Source: Pseudomonadota bacterium (GTDB lineage: Bacteria > Pseudomonadota > Gammaproteobacteria > Burkholderiales > Burkholderiaceae_B). From it: DNA of 9,000 nt. The position numbers and the translations under genes were made by a program. The stretch covers positions 1 through 9,000 of the forward strand of contig JAEYZR010000217.1 in assembly GCA_023427945.1 (NCBI GenBank), read 5' to 3'. This document shows positions 1-6,124 of this stretch, piece after piece. The notes beneath the pieces were generated by a model that ran no database searches, was not told the DNA's origin, and was given only the letters and a program-made list of their open reading frames with translations. How positions within the stretch are numbered: the first letter of the stretch is position 1; each line of letters opens with the position of its first letter.

Positions 1-488
1 AATTGCGCCATGACGGCAGCCTGGTAGCCGCACCCTGCACCGACTTCCAGCACACGGCCAGGCTGGCGTCCTTCGAAGGCCGCCGACAGCATGCGCGCCA
101 CGACCCAGGGTTGCGAGATCGTTTGTCCCTGCCCGATCGGCAATGCCGCATCTTCGTAGGCGCGACTGGCCAGCGCCTCGTCAACGAAGATGTGGCGCTG
201 AACGGCCTGCATGGCGTCAAGTACGCGTTGGTCGTCTATGCCCTGGGCGCGCAATCGCTGCACCATCGCAGCGCGCAGGCGCTCGGAATTCAGCCCCAGA
301 TTCGCCTTGACCTCGGCAACCACGCCGGCTGCCATCGGCCGCTGCAAGGTTGCCGACGAAATTCGCGTATTGCTGTTGGTGGCACGCACACCGGGCACCG
401 AACTCACACCACGGCCACCGCCGGCAGGCTTGCGCGTTCCCATGGGGTCAGCATAACCGGCGTCAAAGGGATTCACGGGTTTGCTCAT
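1..488 (-). CDS. pcm: Protein-L-isoaspartate O-methyltransferase, C-terminal part cut off by window edge
   Basis: Pcm uses S-adenosylmethionine to methylate L-isoaspartyl residues in aged proteins, the first step of their repair in the cytoplasm. The frame has no stop and leaves the window at its left edge after 162 residues. Two family motifs are visible: PIGQGQTISQP at residues 117-127 and the SAM-binding motif I, LEVGAGCGYQAA, at about 147-158. The region from residue ~66 (ERLRAAMVQRLRAQGI onward, beginning near residue 70) aligns by eye with the start of E. coli Pcm, so there is an N-terminal extension of about 65 residues rich in Gly, Pro, Ser and Arg. I chose the ATG at 486-488 because it overlaps the surE stop as ATGA, suggesting translational coupling. 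Later in-frame ATG codons (residues 16, 52 and 75) are alternatives. I recall similar extensions in Bordetella Pcm. Family assignment is secure; the exact start is less so. Confidence 0.93.
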   Translation of the reverse strand, partial: MSKPVNPFDAGYADPMGTRKPAGGGRGVSSVPGVRATNSNTRISSATLQRPMAAGVVAEVKANLGLNSERLRAAMVQRLRAQGIDDQRVLDAMQAVQRHIFVDEALASRAYEDAALPIGQGQTISQPWVVARMLSAAFEGRQPGRVLEVGAGCGYQAAVMAQ

Positions 489-1231
489 AACGACTCGGCC
501 CAACCCGCAATCGAGGCCAGGCGGGAGTGATCGGTAAGATCCAGATGCAGCGGCGTCATTGAAGGCGCACCGCTGGCTACGGTATGGAAATCGGTACCCT
601 CGCCCGCGTCATCGGCCGCACCCATGGCGCCAATCCAGTAGACGGTGTCGCCATAAGGTGTGGTGGAGCGCACGACGGGCTCGGAAGCGTGACGCTTGCC
701 CAGGCGCGCAACCCTGGGGGCCGCCATCGCACTGTAGTGCTGATTGGGGATGTTCACGTTCAACAGGACGGATGCGGCAAGAGGGTCGCGCTGGTGTCGC
801 ATGACAATGTCACGCGCCACCCGGGCCGCATCGTCGATGTGAGCCCAGCCCTTGTCGACCAGGGAAAAGGCAATGGAGGGAATACCGAAGAGATAACCCT
901 CGGTGGCAGCAGCAACCGTACCGGAATAAAGCGTATCGCCTCCCATGTTGGCACCATTGTTGATGCCGGAGACGACCAGATCGGGTTTGCGGTCCAGCAG
1001 GCCGGTCAGGGCCACGTGCACGCAATCCGACGGTGTGCCGTTCACGCAATAGAATCCGTTGGACGATTGGCGCAAGGTCAGCGGCCGGTTCAATGTGAGC
1101 GAGTTGGATGCACCACTGTGGTTGACCTCGGGGGCCACAACCGTAAGCGTGCCCAGATCCTTCAAGGCATCAACCAGCGCCTCCAGGCCCGTGGCCGTGT
1201 AACCGTCGTCATTGGAAACCAGAATATGCAT
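485..1231 (-). CDS. surE: 5'/3'-nucleotidase SurE
   Basis: SurE is a cytoplasmic, divalent-metal-dependent phosphatase that dephosphorylates nucleoside 5'- and 3'-monophosphates and is linked to stationary-phase survival. The 248-residue product has the usual family length. The N-terminus ILVSNDDG carries the metal-binding pair D8-D9. S39 lies in NHSGASNSLTL, and N91 in VVSGINNGANMGGD followed by TLYSGTVAAA; together these match the four metal ligands known in the family. GTPSDCVHVAL near residues 65-75 is also typical. The start ATG gives the canonical N-terminus MHILVSNDDG, although no good Shine-Dalgarno sequence precedes it. The stop codon overlaps the pcm start by four bases, and the surE-pcm order is the common proteobacterial one that usually continues to nlpD and rpoS. 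It is divergent from plsY. Nothing is truncated or missing. Confidence 0.97.
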   Translation of the reverse strand: MHILVSNDDGYTATGLEALVDALKDLGTLTVVAPEVNHSGASNSLTLNRPLTLRQSSNGFYCVNGTPSDCVHVALTGLLDRKPDLVVSGINNGANMGGDTLYSGTVAAATEGYLFGIPSIAFSLVDKGWAHIDDAARVARDIVMRHQRDPLAASVLLNVNIPNQHYSAMAAPRVARLGKRHASEPVVRSTTPYGDTVYWIGAMGAADDAGEGTDFHTVASGAPSMTPLHLDLTDHSRLASIAGWAESL

Positions 1232-1258
1232 TGCAGCCGCTGTTTGTTCGGATGCGCC

Positions 1259-1300
1259 ATTGTACCTTTTGCTTTCGAATCAGCCGCGTTTCGTAACGAA
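1259..1300 (-). promoter_or_regulatory. Possible surE promoter -10 with upstream palindrome
   Basis: Read on the minus strand, TACAAT (1259-1264) is a 5/6 match to the -10 consensus and would start transcription near 1252, about 20 bases before the surE ATG. I find no good -35 at 16-18 bp. An interrupted palindrome TTCGT-A-ACGAA lies upstream at 1290-1300, and a second palindrome TTCGAA at 1274-1279. Either could bind a regulator acting on surE and on the divergent plsY. This is inference from short motifs only. Confidence 0.3.
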
Positions 1301-1326
1301 TCGACATACGGGCGGGTGCGGCGAGG

Positions 1327-1332
1327 TAGAAT
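1327..1332 (+). promoter_or_regulatory. Possible plsY promoter -10 (TAGAAT)
   Basis: TAGAAT at 1327-1332 matches 5 of 6 bases of the -10 consensus and lies 32 bp before the plsY ATG, a sensible distance for a short leader. The best -35-like hexamer, TCGACA at 1301-1306, is 20 bp upstream, which is longer than the usual 16-18 bp. The element is therefore a weak candidate, or depends on an activator. Confidence 0.3.
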
Positions 1333-1364
1333 GCACGCCTGAAAAAAACGTGACAGGAGACCCC

Positions 1365-2036
1365 ATGCCCACGCCCACCGATCCACTCTGGCTTGGCCTG
1401 CTTTGCATAGCCCTGGCCTATCTGATCGGCTCCATCTCCTTTGCCGTGGTGGTCAGTCGCGCCCTGGGTCTGGCGGACCCTCGATCGTACGGGTCCAAAA
1501 ATCCAGGCGCTACCAATGTGCTGCGTACCGGAAACAAAAAGGCCGCCATTCTGACTTTGCTGGGCGATGCGCTGAAAGGATGTGCAGCAATCTGGCTGGC
1601 GCAGGCTTTGTCGCCCTATGGCATGTCACCCGCGGTACTGGGTGCGGTGGCCGTGGCGGTGTTTCTGGGGCATCTCTATCCGATATTTCTGAGATTCAAG
1701 GGCGGCAAAGGTGTGGCAACGGCGATAGGCGTGCTGATCGCGCTGCAGCCCTGGCTGGGTCTGGCCACCATTGCGACCTGGCTCATCATGGCGGTGTTTT
1801 TCCGCTACTCGTCACTGGCCGCGCTTGTCGCCGCCCTGTTCGCCCCGCTTTATTACCTGTTCGGTTCGGGCGTGGTGTGGCGCGCATACCCCGAGGTCAC
1901 AGTCGCCATCTGCGTCATCGTCGGCTTCCTGTTCTGGCGTCACCGCGCCAACATCGCCCGGCTGATGCAGGGCAAGGAACCCAAGATCGGTGGCAGCCAG
2001 TCATCCGCCTCGGTCAAGGCGAAACATTCGGGCTGA
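1365..2036 (+). CDS. plsY: Acyl-phosphate:glycerol-3-phosphate acyltransferase PlsY
   Basis: PlsY is an integral inner-membrane enzyme that transfers an acyl group from acyl-phosphate (made by PlsX) to the sn-1 position of glycerol-3-phosphate, giving lysophosphatidic acid, the first step of phospholipid synthesis. The 223-residue product is slightly longer than the usual ~200, mainly through a Ser/Lys-rich tail. Conserved loops are clear: GSKNPGATN near residue 43, GHLYPIFLRFKGGKGVAT near 103-120, and the C-terminal WRHRANIARLMQGKEPKIGG. Five hydrophobic segments fit the family topology. I chose the ATG at 1365 because AGGAGA at 1355-1360 lies 4 bases upstream and the N-terminus then leads directly into the first membrane segment; the frame stays open further 5' but that part overlaps the control region. 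It stands alone, divergent from surE and convergent with tsaD. Confidence 0.97.
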   Translation: MPTPTDPLWLGLLCIALAYLIGSISFAVVVSRALGLADPRSYGSKNPGATNVLRTGNKKAAILTLLGDALKGCAAIWLAQALSPYGMSPAVLGAVAVAVFLGHLYPIFLRFKGGKGVATAIGVLIALQPWLGLATIATWLIMAVFFRYSSLAALVAALFAPLYYLFGSGVVWRAYPEVTVAICVIVGFLFWRHRANIARLMQGKEPKIGGSQSSASVKAKHSG

Positions 2037-2078
2037 CCAGGAACATCGTCTCAGAGCAAGCAATACATCCGCGCAGAA

Positions 2079-2112
2079 CAGACAGCCCATCTTGCAGTGC
2101 AGACAGCCCATC
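2079..2112. repeat. Two direct copies of a 13-bp sequence
   Basis: CAGACAGCCCATC occurs at 2079-2091 and again at 2100-2112, a period of 21 bp. Including the preceding GCAG in each copy, the similarity extends to 19 bases with two mismatches. The pair lies in the 132-bp non-coding gap between the convergent ends of plsY and tsaD. It could be a remnant of local duplication or a binding site; no function can be read from it. Otherwise the gap shows only the hairpin listed separately, and no convincing plsY terminator. Confidence 0.6.
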
Positions 2113-2136
2113 GTCCTGAACAGGAAGCCAAGGTAC

Positions 2137-2162
2137 GCGGACATCCGATAGCGACTGTCCGC
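2137..2162 (-). terminator. Weak hairpin downstream of tsaD
   Basis: GCGGACA (2137-2143) and TGTCCGC (2156-2162) can pair as a 7-bp stem with a 12-base loop, starting 7 bases after the tsaD stop codon. There is no T-tract on either side, so intrinsic termination is doubtful. It may instead protect the 3' end of the tsaD transcript, or be chance in GC-rich DNA. Confidence 0.25.
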
Positions 2163-2168
2163 CCCTGA

Positions 2169-3203
2169 TCACTGAACGATGTCTTCCAGATCCCACCTTG
2201 GACGCACGGTGAAAGAGTGGGACGCGTCTTTCAGGTCGACCAGGCCAGCATTGACCCGCTGCGCGGCGGCAAAAGCGATCATCGCACCATTGTCGGTGCA
2301 CAGATCCAGGGGCGGGAAAAACGCCTGAGCACGCAGCTTGGGCAAGGCCTGCGCAAAATGGTCGCGCAACCGTTGATTCGCCCCCACCCCGCCTGCCACC
2401 ACCAACGATCTCAAGCCTGTCTGCCTGAGCGCGCCCAGCGCCTTCGCTGCCAGTACGTCCACGATTGCGGCCTGGGTGCAGGCGGCCAGGTCGGCACGCG
2501 CCTGATCGTCCCATTGCCCTTCGCGCTGCAGCGTCTGCATGCGTGTCAATACGGCGGTCTTCAGTCCACTGAAACTGAAATCCAGATCCTTGCTGTGCAA
2601 CATCGGTCGGGGCAAGGCATAGCGTGTCGGGTCGCCCGATTGCGCCAGCCGCGACAGCGCCGGACCGCCCGGATACCCCAGGCCCATGAGTTTTGCGGAT
2701 TTGTCGAAAGCCTCCCCGGCGGCGTCATCCAACGTCTCGCCCAACAGCGCGTATCGCCCGACACCGTCCACGCGCATGAGCTGCGTATGGCCACCCGACA
2801 CAAGCAAGGCCACGAAGGGAAACGCTGGCCGCGGCTCGGACATGAGCGGCGAGAGCAAATGCCCTTCGAGATGGTGGATGGCGATGGCGGGCAGACCTCG
2901 CGCCCACGCAAAGGACTGGGCAACGCCTGCGCCCACCAGCAACGCCCCCGCCAGACCGGGACCGGCAGTGTAGGCCACCGCTCCGATATCGGACTGGGTG
3001 ATGCCAGCGCGATCGAACACCTCGTGGGTAAGCGGCACCACCCGCCTGACGTGGTCGCGCGAGGCCAGTTCCGGTACCACACCACCGTAAGCTTCGTGCA
3101 TGGAAACCTGAGAATAAAGCGCGTGGGCGAGCAGCCCCCTTTCGGTACAGACCGCCGCTACACCTGTCTCGTCGCAGGAGCTTTCAAAACCAAGAATAAT
3201 CAT
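2169..3203 (-). CDS. tsaD: tRNA N6-threonylcarbamoyladenosine transferase subunit TsaD
   Basis: TsaD (formerly Gcp/YgjD) works with TsaB and TsaE to transfer threonylcarbamoyl from threonylcarbamoyl-AMP to A37 of tRNAs that read ANN codons, giving t6A. The 344-residue product has the normal length and the ASKHA-type fold signatures: ILGFESSCDETG at the N-terminus, the metal-binding HLEGH (H111 and H115), LLVSGGHTQL near 133-142, ETLDDAAGEAFDK, a VAGGVGANQRLR segment, and TDNGAMIAFAA with the third metal ligand D304. I chose the ATG at 3201-3203 because it gives the canonical family N-terminus. A TTG at 3243-3245 is in frame 14 codons upstream but would add a segment unlike the family. No strong ribosome binding site is visible. 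The gene is convergent with plsY and divergent from the LuxR-type regulator. It is an essential gene in many bacteria, and all key residues are present. Confidence 0.97.
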   Translation of the reverse strand: MIILGFESSCDETGVAAVCTERGLLAHALYSQVSMHEAYGGVVPELASRDHVRRVVPLTHEVFDRAGITQSDIGAVAYTAGPGLAGALLVGAGVAQSFAWARGLPAIAIHHLEGHLLSPLMSEPRPAFPFVALLVSGGHTQLMRVDGVGRYALLGETLDDAAGEAFDKSAKLMGLGYPGGPALSRLAQSGDPTRYALPRPMLHSKDLDFSFSGLKTAVLTRMQTLQREGQWDDQARADLAACTQAAIVDVLAAKALGALRQTGLRSLVVAGGVGANQRLRDHFAQALPKLRAQAFFPPLDLCTDNGAMIAFAAAQRVNAGLVDLKDASHSFTVRPRWDLEDIVQ

Positions 3204-3368
3204 GGACAGCAGTGTACAACCGCCAGATAAATGAGTAACTTGCAATAAAAATAAGCTTTGGCGAAAAAAAATTGTGAAAATCGAGTATCTAACGCGAACA
3301 CTAACAATTCCATTGCGCTTGGGGTCTGTCAGCGAATGTTCTAATCGTCCTGATTGCCGAGGAATCTG
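3204..3368. other. Divergent intergenic region with an A/T-rich island
   Basis: This 165-bp region separates tsaD (minus) from the LuxR-type regulator (plus) and should hold both promoters. From about 3237 to 3310 it is conspicuously A/T-rich compared with the flanking genes and includes a run of eight A residues (3264-3271). A 6-bp inverted pair, AATTGT (3270-3275) and ACAATT (3304-3309), flanks 28 bases and might form operator half-sites. For the plus strand, TCTAAT at 3340-3345 is a 5/6 match to -10 but has no good -35. No small gene or RNA is evident. Confidence 0.5.
3250..3278 (-). promoter_or_regulatory. Candidate tsaD promoter
   Basis: On the minus strand TTCACA (3273-3278, 5/6 to the -35 consensus) is followed after 17 bp by CTTATT (3250-3255, 3/6 to -10). 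The spacer contains the T8 run. Transcription would begin near 3243, about 40 bases before the tsaD ATG. The position and spacing are right, but the -10 match is poor. Confidence 0.3.
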
Positions 3369-4496
3369 ATGATGGGATTGTCACTATCGCCCCGCGATAC
3401 AAATGACGCACTGGCGGTTGTCGCCCAATTGCACCGTGGAATACTCATTGCGCCGGAATGGGAGCGCGCACTCAGGGGGCTGGCGGGCTACGTGGGTGCG
3501 GATTTCACGACCTACATGATTCGCGATCGCCGCCGCAACGACGTCATCATCTACGACGGTGGCCTGCTGCCCGACAGTGCCGGCCACACCTACCAGTCAC
3601 ACTTCCAGCACCTGGATCCGGCACGCGAGCGCCTGGAAAATGCGCCAGTGGGATCCATCTATGTCGACCAGCTGGATTTTGGTATCCGGAACATGGCCGA
3701 TTCGGATTTCTACCTTCAATTCCTGCACCCTCACGGGATTGAATCGATCATGACGATGGTGGTGGACCGCAGCGAAGACGCTGACTGGCTGGTGGGTTTT
3801 CAGCGCGTGCGTGGACGGCCGCCGTTCGACGTAGGCAATGCCGTGGCGCTGCGTACCTTGCTGGTTCATCTACAAACCGCGTTTGGCCTCAAGCACAAGG
3901 TGAGGGAACTGCAAAATGCCCAGGCCTGGAGCCAGGTCACCATCGACAAGGTCGCCTTTCCCCTGGTGATGGTCGACGACCGCATGCGGATTCTAGGTTG
4001 CAATCATGCGGGTGAACGCTGGTTGACCCACCCGGACAATCCACTGAGGGCGAGTGTGCCGCCGGCAGAGTTGCGCCTGGCAGTCAGCCAGGCGTGTGGC
4101 GACGAACATTCGCCAGCACGGGTTGCCACGTTCACCAGTCCGGCACCCTCATCCGAGCGCCAGGGGCTGCTTGTTGCCCTGCCTCTGCCCGCACCGGCCG
4201 AGACACCCCAGGAAATGAGGCGCCCGTGTGTGCTGCTGGTGGGCATCGGCTTGCAACATCAGATCGCGCCCAGCGACGCGCTGCTGCGTGAACTCTTCGC
4301 GCTGACCCGCTCGGAGATCGCCCTGGCCGAAAAACTTGCCAACGGCATGACATTGACCGAGGCGTCGGTGATGGCGGGTGTAGGACGGGAAACCGTACGC
4401 ACTCACCTCAAATCGGTGTTGCGCAAGACGGGAACGCGCCGCCAGTCCGAACTGACTGCGCTGCTTACCGGCCTGAGCATGGTCAACAGTGAATAA
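3369..4496 (+). CDS. LuxR-family transcriptional regulator with PAS-like sensor region
   Basis: This is a 375-residue DNA-binding regulator. The C-terminus (about 310-366) is a LuxR/GerE helix-turn-helix: LTRSEIALAEKLANG, then a recognition-helix region GVGRETVRTHLKSVLRKTG ending in TRRQSEL, typical of a proteobacterial group annotated only as HTH regulators. Residues 1-165 form a poorly characterised N-terminal domain, perhaps GAF-like. A helical linker (about 165-195) leads to a PAS-like segment around 195-300 (AFPLVMVDDRMRILGCN is the most PAS-like part). There is no receiver domain and no autoinducer-binding signature that I recognise, so it is unlikely to be a two-component or acyl-homoserine-lactone regulator. 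GAGGAA at 3359-3364 serves ATG codons at 3369 or 3372; I give the first. It precedes the flavin oxidoreductase and thioredoxin genes on the same strand and may control them. The ligand is unknown. Confidence 0.85.
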   Translation: MMGLSLSPRDTNDALAVVAQLHRGILIAPEWERALRGLAGYVGADFTTYMIRDRRRNDVIIYDGGLLPDSAGHTYQSHFQHLDPARERLENAPVGSIYVDQLDFGIRNMADSDFYLQFLHPHGIESIMTMVVDRSEDADWLVGFQRVRGRPPFDVGNAVALRTLLVHLQTAFGLKHKVRELQNAQAWSQVTIDKVAFPLVMVDDRMRILGCNHAGERWLTHPDNPLRASVPPAELRLAVSQACGDEHSPARVATFTSPAPSSERQGLLVALPLPAPAETPQEMRRPCVLLVGIGLQHQIAPSDALLRELFALTRSEIALAEKLANGMTLTEASVMAGVGRETVRTHLKSVLRKTGTRRQSELTALLTGLSMVNSE

Positions 4497-4540
4497 GCCC
4501 CAATGACCTGACGGGCAGCAGGGTTGCTGTATTGCCCCCC

Positions 4541-4570
4541 TTGAAATCGGGCCGATTCCGCCCATCTAGT
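4541..4570 (+). promoter_or_regulatory. Candidate promoter for the flavin oxidoreductase-thioredoxin pair
   Basis: TTGAAA (4541-4546, 5/6 to -35) and TCTAGT (4565-4570, 4/6 to -10) are 18 bp apart, giving a predicted start near 4577, about 80 bases before the oxidoreductase ATG. They lie in the 160-bp gap after the LuxR-type regulator gene. Just upstream, CAGCA/TGCTG at 4516-4529 can form a small hairpin without a T-tract, which is not a convincing terminator. The pair may thus be transcribed from its own promoter, with or without readthrough. Confidence 0.35.
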
Positions 4571-4656
4571 CGTAACAACCTCCTGGAGCGTGTATTGCCC
4601 TGCCCTGATTTCAACTTCGCGCACGACCCCTTGGCACTGTCAGTCAAGGCCCGTCC

Positions 4657-5703
4657 ATGAGCAGCCTGAGCGGTACCCCGATCTCGGTACTCGATCTGGC
4701 GCCCATCGTTGAAGGTGCCTCGATCGCACAGGCGTTCCAAAACAGCGTGGCGCTTGCGCGCCATGTGGAAGCGCTGGGATATACGCGGTACTGGCTGGCC
4801 GAACATCACAACATAGCCGGCATCGCCAGCAGCGCGACGTCGGTGCTGATCGGTCATATCGCGGGCAAGACCTCCACCATCCGTGTGGGATCGGGCGGCA
4901 TCATGCTGCCCAACCATGCCCCACTGGTCATTGCCGAACAGTTCGGCACGCTGGAAACGCTCTACCCAGGGCGCATCGATCTGGGCCTGGGCCGGGCCCC
5001 GGGCACCGACCAACGCACGCTGGCCGCACTGGGTCGCGATCGCAACGCCGGGATGCAGTTTCCGTCGCTCCTGGATGAGTTGCGCTTCTTTCTGTCGCCG
5101 GCCCGTGCCGACCAGCCCATGCGCGCCATTCCCGGTGCCGGTCTGGCCATCCCGATCTGGTTGCTTGGTTCCAGTGATTTCAGCGCGCGCCTGGCGGCCA
5201 AGCTGGGCCTGCCATTTTCTTTCGCGGGCCACTTCTCCCCGGAAGGAATGGCGGCCATGCGTCTGTACCGGCACTTGTTCCAACCGTCGGAAATGTTGAA
5301 AGAGCCGTATGCGATGATTGGGGTGCCTGTCATGGCGGCTGACACGGATGCTCAGGCCCAGCGTCTGGCAACCACCGCCCAGCAGAAGTTCCTGTCCATG
5401 ATTCGTGGCGCTCGCCGTCCTTTGCAGCCACCGGTGGACACGCTCGAGGGCATGTGGAGCCCGATGGAGAAGGAAGCTGTATTCGAACGCTTGGGTGCCG
5501 CAATCGTAGGCGGGCCCGACACAGTCGCCGAGAAGCTTGCGGCGCTGATCAAGGAAACAGCGGCGGACGAAGTGATGGTGGTGACCGATGCATACCATCT
5601 GGAAGACCGTATGCATTCATATTCGCTCGTCGCACAACTCGCAGGCACACCTGCTGCCACCGAACACAAACCGCGGCCTGACGCCGCAAAGGAATCGACA
5701 TGA
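4657..5703 (+). CDS. LLM-class flavin-dependent oxidoreductase, YhbW-like
   Basis: This 348-residue protein belongs to the bacterial luciferase-like monooxygenase superfamily, TIM-barrel enzymes that use reduced FMN and often oxygen. Its sequence follows E. coli YhbW closely by memory: SVLDLAPIVEG at 10-20, RYWLAEHHNIAGIASSATSV at about 44-63, VGSGGIMLPNHAPLVIAEQ at about 77-95, and LYPGRIDLGLGRAPGTDQR at about 102-120. IPIWLLGSS at 165-173 is also typical. It is not a true light-producing luciferase; the physiological substrate of the YhbW group is unknown to me. The ATG at 4657 follows only a weak AAGG at 4646-4649. The last codons overlap the thioredoxin start as ATGA, so the two genes are almost certainly co-transcribed and translationally coupled. 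The final ~20 residues are hydrophilic and rich in Ala, Pro and Lys, beyond the conserved barrel. Confidence 0.92.
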   Translation: MSSLSGTPISVLDLAPIVEGASIAQAFQNSVALARHVEALGYTRYWLAEHHNIAGIASSATSVLIGHIAGKTSTIRVGSGGIMLPNHAPLVIAEQFGTLETLYPGRIDLGLGRAPGTDQRTLAALGRDRNAGMQFPSLLDELRFFLSPARADQPMRAIPGAGLAIPIWLLGSSDFSARLAAKLGLPFSFAGHFSPEGMAAMRLYRHLFQPSEMLKEPYAMIGVPVMAADTDAQAQRLATTAQQKFLSMIRGARRPLQPPVDTLEGMWSPMEKEAVFERLGAAIVGGPDTVAEKLAALIKETAADEVMVVTDAYHLEDRMHSYSLVAQLAGTPAATEHKPRPDAAKEST

Positions 5704-6086
5704 GTCTGGTTGAACTGACCAAAGATACTTTTCAGGAATCCATCACGCCTGACGGCACCTTGATCGTGGACTTTTGGGCACCGTGGTGCGGGCCTTGCCG
5801 CAACTTCGCGCCAGTCTTCGAAAGCGCAGCCGAAAAGCATCCCGACATCACTTTCGCCAAGATCAACACCGAAGAGCAGCAGGAACTGGCAGGGGCGCTG
5901 GGCATCCGGTCCATCCCCACGCTCATGGTGTTTCGCGAGCAGGTATTGCTGTTCTCACAACCGGGCGCACTGTCGGCCGGACAATTCGAAGAATTGATCG
6001 GCAAGATCAAGGAAGTCGATATGGAACAGGTTCACAAGGAAGTGGCTGCCGCCCAGCAGGCCGCCAACTCGCCTGAAGCCAAGTAA
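5700..6086 (+). CDS. Thioredoxin with C-terminal extension
   Basis: This is a small cytoplasmic dithiol oxidoreductase with the classic active site WCGPC at residues 29-33. The buried acid D24 (LIVDFWAPW), K54 (FAKINTEE) and the cis-proline P73 (IRSIPTLMVF) are all in place, so it should be redox-active and serviced by thioredoxin reductase. It has no signal peptide. At 128 residues it is about 20 longer than E. coli thioredoxin; the extra C-terminal part (from about 105) is a charged, Ala/Gln-rich segment probably helical. The family Gly normally found after FxxG in the fourth strand is replaced (MVFREQVLLF), while the later Gly of PGAL is kept. AAAGGA at 5688-5692 lies 7 bases before the ATG, which overlaps the oxidoreductase stop. 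The coupling suggests that it reduces, or cooperates with, that enzyme, but this is inference. Not clearly trxA itself. Confidence 0.93.
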   Translation: MSLVELTKDTFQESITPDGTLIVDFWAPWCGPCRNFAPVFESAAEKHPDITFAKINTEEQQELAGALGIRSIPTLMVFREQVLLFSQPGALSAGQFEELIGKIKEVDMEQVHKEVAAAQQAANSPEAK

Positions 6087-6097
6087 GCATCTGGCAT

Positions 6098-6124
6098 ACG
6101 CCCGGACCCTCAGTGTCCGGGCGT
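6098..6124. terminator. 10-bp hairpin between convergent thioredoxin gene and yigZ
   Basis: ACGCCCGGAC (6098-6107) pairs perfectly with GTCCGGGCGT (6115-6124) around a 7-base loop, beginning 12 bases after the thioredoxin stop. The GC-rich stem and its location between converging genes fit a shared, two-way terminator. A proper T-tract is missing on both strands (TGCCGTTT follows on the plus strand), so efficiency is uncertain. The yigZ stop codon (6110-6112) lies in the loop and the right arm encodes the last yigZ residues. Confidence 0.6.

Noticed and set aside
584..1342. 252-codon open frame opposite surE, running into the plsY control region
   Set aside because: SurE motifs on the minus strand are complete; this frame has none.
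1403..2119. 238-codon frame overlapping plsY on the same strand
   Set aside because: Frame-shifted reading of plsY with no membrane segments or motif; plsY itself is unambiguous.
2217..3230. 337-codon open frame on the plus strand opposite tsaD
   Set aside because: It lies entirely antisense to a clear tsaD and its translation has no recognisable motif. Long opposite-strand frames are expected in GC-rich genes.
4513..4537. Hairpin after the LuxR-type gene as a terminator
   Set aside because: The stem is only 5 bp, two pairings compete for the same bases, and a C-run rather than a T-run follows.
4483..5616. 377-codon open frame on the minus strand opposite the flavin oxidoreductase
   Set aside because: Antisense to a well-conserved gene; composition is rich in Arg, His and Gln as expected for a shadow frame.
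4657..5703. Luciferase-family gene considered as part of a bioluminescence (lux) or quorum-sensing system
   Set aside because: It is a YhbW-type LLM enzyme, with no luxCDE or luxI genes, and the nearby LuxR-type regulator lacks a recognisable autoinducer domain.
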